A stretch of 64,000 nucleotides of DNA from Lactococcus paracarnosus. GTDB taxonomy: Bacteria; Bacillota; Bacilli; Lactobacillales; Streptococcaceae. The notes below the pieces were generated by a model that saw only the letters and a list, made by a program, of their open reading frames with translations, searched no databases and was not told where the DNA came from. Shown piece after piece: positions 56,686-63,738 of the stretch. Numbering within the stretch: the first letter of the stretch is position 1; each line of letters begins with the position of its first letter. Location: NCBI RefSeq assembly GCF_006770285.1, contig NZ_CP017195.1:1922001-1986000 (forward strand), in the 5' to 3' direction. The position numbers were made by a program, and so were the translations under genes.

Positions 56686-56953
56686 TCAACATGCTTTAGA
56701 CCTAGTCAAATGTAATAATGGATACAGTCTATTTTGATCATCTACTTCTTTTCTGCTGCTTACAACAAAATTATTTTTATAATAGCATTTTTTTGGCAGA
56801 TTCATTTTGTTCATTTACATCTACGCTTAAAATACCTTTAGACGATGTTAATTTTTTTATGACGAACGTTCCGATACCTTGATTGATATATAAAGGATCT
56901 ATGAAAAGCATTTCAAGATGTGTGCCATTACAACTGTTAAATCCTACTAACAT
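56686..56953 (-). pseudogene. GNAT N-acetyltransferase remnant (frameshifted, 5' truncated)
   Basis: Read on the minus strand from 56953, the frame gives a GNAT core: VGFNSCNGTHLEMLFIDPLY, then INQGIGTFVIKKL (acetyl-CoA loop) and GILSVDVNEQNESAKK. It stops early, but dropping one base in the A7 run (56788-56794) continues it as NNFVVSSRKEVDDQNRLYPL and LLHLTRSKAC, the normal end of such enzymes. The first 60 or so residues of the family are missing upstream. So it is a decayed gene; an assembly error could explain the frameshift but not the missing 5' part. Confidence 0.8.
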
Positions 56954-57318
56954 ATCATTTTAAACTTTAGGGGCAGGATTTATCTCATGGAAACCCATGG
57001 TAAGCGTCATTTTGTCACGTTTTAGTCAATATATGAGCGGAGGGATGATACGTGCACATAATATATTTGGGGAGTCCCCCTCACATCGGTTCCATTACAT
57101 TATATTTAGGGCAAACCTTTTTCGACCAGAGTATCTACACTTTTCCAAAACCTACCGTGAGAAAATAGGTACGAGGTAACGACAAACTTTGCTACATAAC
57201 CAAAAGATGACTTTTCTATACTGTTACTGGATTTTTCGTTTATTTTACACTAAAATTAAGTTAGTATAAAAACTTTACAATAGAACAATCAATATTAATA
57301 ACGGAGGTGAATTAAAAA
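56954..57318. other. Non-coding stretch before the accessory genes
   Basis: About 365 bp with no convincing gene. A 60-codon plus-strand frame (56997-57179) lacks a ribosome site and family features. GGGGAGTCCCC at about 57070 is a small hairpin. At the 3' end TTTACA...TATAAA and TACAAT-like elements precede the next gene; the spacing is poor. Confidence 0.4.
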
Positions 57319-57654
57319 ATGATACAATTCGAACGTAGGGGCATTCAAATTATAGACTTTATTTTATTTATTATGTTTTGTTTATTTTGTATTATTTCCT
57401 ATATGACTTCAAACAGTTCCTATTTTTTTGTAGGTGATGTTTTTTTGACCATTATGGTTTTTATAGATATTGATATCATTAAGATCAAAAAAATACATAA
57501 ATTAAACGATGAACAACTAAGAGAAATTAACTATATGCTTACAAAAAAAAGAAAATTTTTAATAATAAGGAAAATAGGGAAATATACAAATTTAGGATAT
57601 GGAAAATCACAAGCAATATACAAGCAATTAGTTGTAGAAGAAAGAAATACTTGA
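57319..57654 (+). CDS. Hypothetical membrane protein (111 residues)
   Basis: A strong GGAGGTGA lies 9 nt before the ATG, so translation is likely. Two hydrophobic segments (about 10-27 and 35-52) are followed by a basic, helical cytoplasmic part (IKIKKIHKLNDEQLREINYMLTKKRK) and a C-terminal tail. No family is recognised. Base composition is AT-rich with Ile/Phe/Lys-heavy codons, unlike the housekeeping genes to the left. First of a run of plus-strand accessory genes. Confidence 0.65.
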   Translation: MIQFERRGIQIIDFILFIMFCLFCIISYMTSNSSYFFVGDVFLTIMVFIDIDIIKIKKIHKLNDEQLREINYMLTKKRKFLIIRKIGKYTNLGYGKSQAIYKQLVVEERNT

Positions 57655-57811
57655 CCTATACAGGCTAAGATCAATTTTTATCTCGTTATAATCTTGTCAA
57701 TTACGATCAAAGAAACACCAGCCATACTGGTTTTTATATTAGGTTCATTATGCCCAAAAATGTAATAGCTTACAAAGTCAATTTCCCATAATTTAGTATT
57801 TTGTAGTCCTG

Positions 57812-57823
57812 TCACGCGCGTGA
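57812..57823. repeat. GC-rich palindrome TCACGCGCGTGA, copy 1
   Basis: A perfect 12-bp palindrome in AT-rich DNA, 29 bp before the start of the 34-residue peptide. A near copy stands before the gene at 58891. Confidence 0.6.
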
Positions 57824-57852
57824 TCATAATCTTAATAACAAGGAGAAAATAA

Positions 57853-57957
57853 ATGACAACTAAAGATAAAAAAGCAACGACTAAAGTTGCAATAGTGACT
57901 ATTTTAGGTGTAATAGCTGTTTTACTTGTGCCTATGTTATTTAGTTACTTTAATTAA
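57853..57957 (+). CDS. Small membrane peptide (34 residues)
   Basis: AAGGAG lies 7 nt before the ATG. A charged Lys/Thr-rich N-terminus (MTTKDKKATTK) leads into a single hydrophobic helix (VAIVTILGVIAVLLVPMLF) and ends SYFN. The layout (short basic tail, one membrane helix) is that of small membrane regulators or type I toxin-like peptides; no antisense RNA was identified. I do not recognise it. Confidence 0.6.
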   Translation: MTTKDKKATTKVAIVTILGVIAVLLVPMLFSYFN

Positions 57958-58011
57958 TTCTATTACCGTATATGTGTTCCCAGTCACTAAAACTGGTAGA
58001 AAGAAAATATC

Positions 58012-58170
58012 ATGGATAACTTTTACTTAATCATGTGGTTTATATCGTTAGTTCTCTGTTGGATTGCATTCTGGAATGATTGGAAAAACCTATCCAAATT
58101 TCAAAAATGGGCGCTTACTTTTAGCTTAGCAATGTGTTTAATCGCTATATCTCGAACTTGGTTATCTTGA
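58012..58170 (+). CDS. Small Trp-rich two-helix membrane protein (52 residues)
   Basis: Starts at ATG 58012 with only a weak AGAAAG upstream. Two hydrophobic helices (FYLIMWFISLVLCWIAFW and WALTFSLAMCLIAI) flank a basic linker (NDWKNLSKFQK). Six Trp in 52 residues is unusual. It ends 17 bp before the ATG of the K+ channel region. Not recognised; the topology could suit a channel partner or an immunity-type protein. Confidence 0.5.
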   Translation: MDNFYLIMWFISLVLCWIAFWNDWKNLSKFQKWALTFSLAMCLIAISRTWLS

Positions 58171-58187
58171 CATAAAAATTTAAAACT

Positions 58188-58246
58188 ATGACCACATTAA
58201 AAAAAAAATTTATAATAGCGATTTATATACCTTCGTAATCGTTATA
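58188..58246 (+). other. Out-of-frame 5' end of the K+ channel gene (A10 tract)
   Basis: ATG at 58188 begins MTTLKKK and runs through ten A (58199-58208), then stops at 58236. One extra A would join it to the channel frame as IYNSDLYTFVIVILALF, which is a credible first membrane segment. So the channel's true N-terminus is probably here, out of frame by one base. Confidence 0.6.
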
Positions 58247-58828
58247 TTGGCGCTTTTTTCGCTTTTTTCGCTTTTTTCGCTCTTTGCACCACTTACAGAT
58301 AGACAAGATCTATATATCGATGTCATTTTCATAGTAGATCTCTTATTATCAACCCTTATTTTTATTAGGTACTTTGATAACAAATCATATAAAGAATATG
58401 TCAAACATCATATTTTTGATATTATTTCATGTATTCCTATACAATTTTTAAGTATTTTTAAAACATTTAGATTGGTAAGACTAGTAAGAATATCACGACT
58501 TTTCAAATTAAGCCGAACAACTAACCTATCCCGTAAAATTACGATATCTAATCTCTTTAAGTTTGATACATTTAAAGAACTTTTTATCTATTTAACTATC
58601 TATCTGATTGCTAACGCTTATATTTTTAGGGAAATCGAACATGTCTCTATTTTAAATTCAATTTATTGGGTTGTGACTACAATCACAACAGTTGGTTATG
58701 GGGATATTACACCAACTCATGATGTCACAAAAATATTAGCAATGTTCCTAATGGTAATCGGTGTTGCAGTAATGGGATATGTAAACGGTGTTATAATTTC
58801 AGTAGTTATGGGACAATATAAAAAATAG
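58247..58828 (+). CDS. Voltage-sensor-type potassium channel
   Basis: The open frame gives 193 residues from a TTG with no ribosome site. Segments: part of S1 with an LFS repeat, S2 (IDVIFIVDLLLSTLIFI), S3 (HHIFDIISCIPIQFLSIF), a clear S4 with basic residues every third position (FRLVRLVRISRLFKLSR), S5 (ELFIYLTIYLIANAYIF), the selectivity filter TTVGYGD and S6 (ILAMFLMVIGVAVMGYV). It is a compact six-segment K+ channel. The missing start of S1 is recovered if one base is added in the upstream A10 tract. Confidence 0.8.
   Translation: MALFSLFSLFSLFAPLTDRQDLYIDVIFIVDLLLSTLIFIRYFDNKSYKEYVKHHIFDIISCIPIQFLSIFKTFRLVRLVRISRLFKLSRTTNLSRKITISNLFKFDTFKELFIYLTIYLIANAYIFREIEHVSILNSIYWVVTTITTVGYGDITPTHDVTKILAMFLMVIGVAVMGYVNGVIISVVMGQYKK
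58251..58286 (+). repeat. 9-bp tandem repeat in the K+ channel gene
   Basis: Three perfect copies of CGCTTTTTT (58251-58277) and a degenerate fourth. Each adds Leu-Phe-Ser to the first membrane segment in frame, so copy number would alter its length. Confidence 0.9.
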
Positions 58829-58831
58829 TTA

Positions 58832-58843
58832 TTACGCGCGTGA
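58832..58843. repeat. GC-rich palindrome, copy 2 (TTACGCGCGTGA)
   Basis: Matches copy 1 (57812-57823) at 11 of 12 positions. It lies 4 bp past the K+ channel stop and 48 bp before the next gene. Confidence 0.55.
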
Positions 58844-58890
58844 CGCATTAATAAAAATAGTAGTAAACATGGCATTAAACTGGAGAAAAA

Positions 58891-59949
58891 ATGATTAATA
58901 AAAAAGCATGGGAAAAATCTTTTAGACAAGTAAATGGTAGAGATCCAAATGAAAATGAGTATCAAAAAGCTGTATTACATGGTTTAGTAAAGGAACCGGA
59001 TACTAGGACTAGAAGCCCTAAAAAAGCTTATATCATTATTGGTATTATTGTTGGTGCTTTTCTGTTAATAGTCATAACGTTTTTATCGACTTTACTACTA
59101 TTTCCAGTACCTAAAAGCAATCATACTGAAAGTTTTAATACTGGTTCTGTTGAGAGTGTATCCAGTTCGAGCAGTTCTTCTCAATCTAGTTCCTCGGATA
59201 CTTCTCAGCAAGACTTAACAACATGGAAAAACCTATCTTTAAACGAACAAATCGCTTTATTAGCACAATCTTATACGGCAATAAACCCTCAAACTACTCT
59301 TTTAAGCGCTGATAAGATTGCAATGACAGCTAATGACGATAAGGGCGTTAACGATGGGTTTATTCAGTGGTATGATAATACACATAATTTAAACAGACTT
59401 GATGTACTTATAGATAACGAGACAATTTCTTTCAGCTATATTGGCCCCACAGGACAATCAGAAAGAAAAAAAGACAAAATAAGCACTATTTTATCTAATT
59501 ACTTCAAAGCTAGCACCGCTAAAAAAACTACTGAAACATTGGCATTAAAAATGGTTACACCAGCAGAATTGTATAAGTCAAACGTCAGTGAAAAAGACTT
59601 AGATATCGCTGCCATAAGTAACGGAGATATTAGTTCTTTAGTGGGTAGTTGGAAGAATGGTAATGGGGATATAATTTCAATCAATGCCGATAAAACTGCT
59701 ATCGTAACTTTTGACAAAGTTCCCCATCTATATAATATATTTACTACTAGTAAACATGTTAATAATGGAGATATTCCAAGCATAGGTATGGGACCTAGTT
59801 CTGGTGAGATTGGAGGTGCTGCACTTGCATTATTTAGAATAGACTTCAAAAATCCTGACGGTGATCAATCTGATACAACTAAATCAAGATTACTAATGAC
59901 TCAAAGCAGAGGTAATTTTCCTACTAATAGCTATTATTATAGAAAATAA
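58891..59949 (+). CDS. Membrane-anchored exported protein, possible DUF6287 domain
   Basis: Protein of 352 residues. A cytoplasmic N-terminus (WEKSFRQVNGRDPNENEYQKA, a motif I have seen in other Lactobacillales membrane proteins) is followed by one membrane segment (AYIIIGIIVGAFLLIVITFL), a Ser-rich linker and an outer domain. ISSLVGSWKNGNGDIISINADK near 245-265 resembles the DUF6287 type of lipocalin-like module. CTGGAGAAAA precedes the ATG. Function unknown; the location outside the membrane is inferred from the single anchor. Confidence 0.65.
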   Translation: MINKKAWEKSFRQVNGRDPNENEYQKAVLHGLVKEPDTRTRSPKKAYIIIGIIVGAFLLIVITFLSTLLLFPVPKSNHTESFNTGSVESVSSSSSSSQSSSSDTSQQDLTTWKNLSLNEQIALLAQSYTAINPQTTLLSADKIAMTANDDKGVNDGFIQWYDNTHNLNRLDVLIDNETISFSYIGPTGQSERKKDKISTILSNYFKASTAKKTTETLALKMVTPAELYKSNVSEKDLDIAAISNGDISSLVGSWKNGNGDIISINADKTAIVTFDKVPHLYNIFTTSKHVNNGDIPSIGMGPSSGEIGGAALALFRIDFKNPDGDQSDTTKSRLLMTQSRGNFPTNSYYYRK

Positions 59950-60331
59950 AATATCTATTTTAAAAAAGTATAGAACAGTACAGTTAAATGAATAATAAGC
60001 ATTCAAAATATAATAATCTGATACATTATGCAATTACAAAAAATGTATTCAAGCACGCTAACTATATTGAGATTGAAAACATAGGTTTTCCTAAGGATTA
60101 GTTGGAGAAGCTCATATGTCAATAATATATACCAATATTTAAGGGATATATATCAATACCATCCGTCACCTTCTAGCCCTTGCGTTACACTACTTTTTTA
60201 GAACGGCAACGCGCTAACCTGTTGGTATACATAGCTTTATACGCTTTTGTTTCCTTATTACCTGATTAGCTGAAATAATACTAAGTTAGATATAATTCAT
60301 CTCCCCATACAACTAGTAAACTGGAGAGAAT
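59950..60331. other. Non-coding stretch before the integrase remnant
   Basis: About 380 bp with no gene or strong hairpin that I can support. The integrase remnant is preceded by CTGGAGAG. Any attachment site would lie near here or past 60753, but I could not find a convincing pair of direct repeats. Confidence 0.4.
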
Positions 60332-60753
60332 ATGAATATAAAAGAAGTCACAAAAAAAGACGGTACAATGATGTACCGAGCTAATGTTTATCTTGGTGTG
60401 GATAGTTTAACGGGTAATAAAGTGCAAACTACTGCTACTGCTAAAACTCGTAAAATGTGCGAGATCAAAGCTAATCAAGCTATTAATAAGTTTATCTGTA
60501 ATGGGTCTACTATTGCAAGGGAAAAAGTTGTCTTTTATAATTTCATCACTTTGGCTCTAAGTTGCTTTGATAATTACAAGCTAATAGTGTAAGGGTAGCT
60601 AATAACTTTTTAAAAGTCTATATATGCCTACTCTTGGCTCATTTCAGCTTAATAAGATCAATGCTATTACAAGGTATTATCAATCAGCGGGCTAGGAACG
60701 CTAACGATTATAAGGTGCACCTAAACTCAAACAAAGAACAATCACTAAAATAA
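60332..60753 (+). pseudogene. Tyrosine-type integrase remnant
   Basis: The first 86 codons encode an arm-type DNA-binding domain (VTKKDGTMMYRANVYLGVD, KTRKMCEIKANQAINKF) and stop. Integrase sequence continues in other frames: VANNFLKVYI, then MPTLGSFQLNKINAIT, then GIINQRARNANDYKVH, ending at 60753. These are the start and middle of the core-binding domain. At least three frame changes are needed and the whole catalytic domain is gone. It marks an old prophage or ICE insertion. Confidence 0.82.
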
Positions 60754-60910
60754 AATACTTTGATAACTAAGAAAAACGAAGTATAGCAATGGTATCTTGT
60801 GTTAAGTGAGATAGGAGCAAAAATTATGTATTGGATTTCAAAAACGTTTTATTTAAATCAAATTGTGCCTAGCATCTATTTATCACCTTCTCTTTTTTCA
60901 GAGGTCAGAT

Positions 60911-62191
60911 ATGTTAGCTAAAATTCAAAAATTTACCTTGCCTTTAATGCTTACCCAGTTACTACAATTGCTTGTTGGACAGTTAACGATGATTATTGCT
61001 GTTAATAAAAGCACAAATAACATGTCCGGAATTACAACAGTACAAAGTTTTCTTTATGCTTTAGCCGGTATTTTAGGAGCCGTTGCTTTCGCTTTTAATA
61101 TTTTAGGAAGTGAGGCGGTGGGCGCTAAAGATGATAAAAAATATCAGGCATTGATTAAAGCATCTCTCATTATCAACTTAAGTGTTGGATTGATATCTGG
61201 TGTTGTACTGGTACTAGGTGGGCATCTTTTTTTATCAGTTATTTATGGATTTTCAGGCGAAATACTAAAAGTTGCAACCTGGTATCTATTAATACAATCT
61301 CCTTATATTTTATTAATTCTATTTACTTTCTTATTTACTAATTTACTAAAAATGAAAAAAAAGACACAATGGATTTTATATATATCTACGTTAACGATGC
61401 TATTTAATATTGGCATTAATTGGTTTTTTGTCCAGTATTTATCGTGGGGTATAATAGGTGCAAGCTTATCATCGACTTGCATACTAACCATTTCTGTTTT
61501 AACATATGGTTTTATTTTGCGACACACACTCGCTAAGGCGTTGACTAGCCGAGTTATGGCTATTGGAGATATTTTACAAAAATCGCTTCCTTTGGTGGGG
61601 CAAGAAATTTTAGAAGGTGTCGTTTTGATTGTTGTCTTTGATGCCTTAATAGCAAGACTTGGTGTTAATACATTAGCATTATATGCAATATGTATGCAAG
61701 CGATAACTTTTATCAAAATACCGACAATGATGTATGGTAATGCAGTTACAATATTTGTTGCTGAAGCAAAAGGTAATAATAGCGTGAAACAAGACTTGTC
61801 TAGTATTTTAAGGATAACAATAACAAGTTCTAGTATTTTCTATTTTTCAGGTATGGTTCTATTTAATTTATTTGGATCAAATTATGCTAGTCTATTTGTT
61901 AATCAGGAATTAGCCACACAATTTAAAATAGCTTTCATGACAGTTGCTAGCCTAACTGTATTTTCTATAAGTTATGAGCTATTAAAATATTGTCTTCAAG
62001 CACTTGGAGAAGAAAAAAAAGTTTTGAATTTGACTTTTTTTGTTAATGGTTCAGCTTGTTTGATTATGATTATATGCCAATTACTATCGATGAGTAGCTT
62101 TACTTTCCTTTATGTGATGAATGGTTTGGCTTTGTTACTACTAAGTATTACTTTCATCTGGAAATTGAAAATGAAAATGAAATTAATGTAG
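60911..62191 (+). CDS. MATE-family efflux transporter
   Basis: Membrane protein of about 426 residues with twelve hydrophobic segments in two related halves, as in MATE exporters that use Na+ or H+ gradients. The N-terminal FTLPLMLTQLLQLLVGQLTMIIA and the repeat-half start SLPLVGQEILEGVVLIVVFD are typical. The frame is open from a GTG at 60863, but ATG at 60911 has AGAGGT 5 nt upstream and gives the normal family start. It lies just past the integrase remnant; the substrate is unknown. Confidence 0.88.
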   Translation: MLAKIQKFTLPLMLTQLLQLLVGQLTMIIAVNKSTNNMSGITTVQSFLYALAGILGAVAFAFNILGSEAVGAKDDKKYQALIKASLIINLSVGLISGVVLVLGGHLFLSVIYGFSGEILKVATWYLLIQSPYILLILFTFLFTNLLKMKKKTQWILYISTLTMLFNIGINWFFVQYLSWGIIGASLSSTCILTISVLTYGFILRHTLAKALTSRVMAIGDILQKSLPLVGQEILEGVVLIVVFDALIARLGVNTLALYAICMQAITFIKIPTMMYGNAVTIFVAEAKGNNSVKQDLSSILRITITSSSIFYFSGMVLFNLFGSNYASLFVNQELATQFKIAFMTVASLTVFSISYELLKYCLQALGEEKKVLNLTFFVNGSACLIMIICQLLSMSSFTFLYVMNGLALLLLSITFIWKLKMKMKLM

Positions 62192-62278
62192 CATGACCGT
62201 TTCGTATTTTCATTAGAACTGTCGTGCGCTCTTCAGTTCTAATTATGAACCTGAAAAATGCCATATTACATTTTAGTA

Positions 62279-62313
62279 CAAAAAATCCATCAGCAAAATG
62301 ATAGATTTTTTTT
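62279..62313 (+). terminator. Terminator downstream of the MATE gene
   Basis: AAAAATCCATCA and TGATAGATTTTT pair with one mismatch, followed by a T-run. Confidence 0.75.
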
Positions 62314-62454
62314 ATGTTTAAAATTAAGTAATGACTAGATCACAGAATTGGTGGACTAATGTTCTGTTTCTTTGGTCATCTATCTGTCGTGTCAAAATCA
62401 GTTACATCTTATCCTGCCTAACTTAAACAAACAACAATAAGCCTAAAACACTAG

Positions 62455-62483
62455 TTGACATTGTATACTAGCTGTGCTAAACT
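62455..62483 (+). promoter_or_regulatory. Promoter of the padR-type gene
   Basis: TTGACA (62455-62460), a 17-nt spacer and TAAACT (62478-62483). Confidence 0.8.
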
Positions 62484-62504
62484 TTATCCATAAGCTAGTA
62501 TACA
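62462..62504. promoter_or_regulatory. Inverted-repeat operator of the padR-type gene
   Basis: TGTATACTAGCT (62462-62473) and its exact complement AGCTAGTATACA (62493-62504) flank the -10 with a 19-nt gap. The arms match PadR-type operators in being AT-rich with a GTATAC core; autorepression is likely. Confidence 0.65.
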
Positions 62505-62531
62505 TTATATAGTAGCAAGGAGATAAAATCA

Positions 62532-62873
62532 TTGACTATCAACAGCCAATTGCTTAAAGGGACATTAGATGGTGCTATACTCATTATGATTTCAAAAGGT
62601 GAAACTTACGGGTATGAAATTACAAAAAAACTAGAGATGATCGGATTTCTGTCTATAGCTGCAGGAACTATCTATCCAATTTTACAAAAATTAGAGCGAG
62701 AAGCCTATATTACAGGAGACATGAAAGCCTCTTCTGAGGGACCCAAACGGAAATATTTTACAATAACCGAAAAGGGACTAGACAAGTTACACGCTTTTTT
62801 TAGTGATTGGGCAACACTCACAGTGGCTATGGAAAACTTGATACAAGAATTTGAAAGCGATGAGGACAAGTAA
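62532..62873 (+). CDS. PadR-family transcriptional regulator
   Basis: Winged-helix regulator of 113 residues: QLLKGTLDGAILIMISKGETYGYEITKKLEM, then AAGTIYPILQKLEREAYI and RKYFTITEKGLDKLHAF, the PadR pattern. The start is TTG with AAGGAG 9 nt upstream. It forms a two-gene operon with a membrane protein 60 bp downstream, a common PadR arrangement. A 12-bp inverted repeat spans its promoter. Confidence 0.92.
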   Translation: MTINSQLLKGTLDGAILIMISKGETYGYEITKKLEMIGFLSIAAGTIYPILQKLEREAYITGDMKASSEGPKRKYFTITEKGLDKLHAFFSDWATLTVAMENLIQEFESDEDK

Positions 62874-62933
62874 CCAGTATCCTAACACCCATACTTGCTA
62901 TTTGATAGCTAATTATTAGAGAGGTAATCATGC

Positions 62934-63527
62934 ATGACAACTATAGGACAGCAGTTTAAAGCAGATAAAGCGGAACATATAAAAAACAAAGCACTTATAG
63001 ACCAAATGACCCCTGAAAATAAAGCGTATGATGAGACCTTCGTCGCATCATTATATGCACCTTATCAGTTGTCAGGCAAAGATAGTCGAAGCCTGCCAGA
63101 CATTATAGAGACTGTACGAGCTGATATCTTATTAGCTCAAAAAACGCAGCAAGCAGCAGAATCTTATTTCGGTATGCAAGCTGAAACCCTTGCCAGACAA
63201 TTTATAGATACCTTACCTCAAAAAACGCTAAAACAAAAAATTAAAAGACAAGGTCTCATTTCAGCCTATTTAGCTGTCATTTTCGCAATCATTTTCTTTA
63301 CCCCTTTGTTTGGTGGCGGATTAACGCCTCAAAATATTGGCCTTTTTACATTAACCCTGCTACTAAACTTATGCTTACTATATGTTGATTTATATGTACC
63401 AGATTGGCTATTTACACTTTTCCCTCAAAAGAGTCATAAAACGCGTGATTGGATTAAAAACTATCTGACAGCTGGAATCGCAACACTCTTTCTTATCATC
63501 ATTCTGATTGTAAAATACTTACTTTAA
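62934..63527 (+). CDS. PadR-linked membrane protein
   Basis: Protein of 197 residues. The first 110 are soluble, charged and helical (PENKAYDETFVASLYAPYQLSGKD); then come about three hydrophobic segments (AYLAVIFAIIFFTPLF, NIGLFTLTLLLNLCLLYVDLYV, AGIATLFLIIILIVKYLL). Such proteins are often encoded after padR genes and may relay membrane stress; I cannot name the family with certainty. GAGAGGTAA precedes the start. Confidence 0.7.
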   Translation: MTTIGQQFKADKAEHIKNKALIDQMTPENKAYDETFVASLYAPYQLSGKDSRSLPDIIETVRADILLAQKTQQAAESYFGMQAETLARQFIDTLPQKTLKQKIKRQGLISAYLAVIFAIIFFTPLFGGGLTPQNIGLFTLTLLLNLCLLYVDLYVPDWLFTLFPQKSHKTRDWIKNYLTAGIATLFLIIILIVKYLL

Positions 63528-63559
63528 GCATGTAAACATAATAGGGTTCATACACATAC

Positions 63560-63597
63560 AAAAGTCACAATGCTGTCATAAGCTTGGTGACTTTTTT
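63560..63597 (+). terminator. Terminator of the padR operon
   Basis: AAAAGTCAC (63560-63568) and GTGACTTTT (63587-63595) form a 9-bp stem followed by T. Confidence 0.8.
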
Positions 63598-63668
63598 GTA
63601 TCCTAACATTTTCCATTTTTTTCGATATCTACTTGCCTAAATAACAGCAGCATAACTCACTTATTGGC

Positions 63669-63702
63669 ATAAAAATAATCGCTATCCATGATAACGACTA
63701 TT
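63669..63702 (-). terminator. Terminator of the SDR gene
   Basis: AATAATCGCTATC (63674-63686) and GATAACGACTATT (63690-63702) pair with two G-U type mismatches around a CAT loop; on the minus strand a T-run follows. Confidence 0.75.
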
Positions 63703-63738
63703 ACTATTATTTGGCTTTTTCTAAACTTTTTTACAAGG

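Noticed and set aside
56484-56699. 71-codon plus-strand frame over the dbpA promoter
   Set aside because: It runs through the promoter and the orphan terminator and has no ribosome site.
56997-57179. 60-codon plus-strand frame in the island
   Set aside because: No ribosome site, no recognisable domain; I could not link it to a transposase or other mobile gene.
59950-60331. Attachment site of the lost element
   Set aside because: I looked for direct repeats near the integrase remnant and the dbpA end and found none I could defend.
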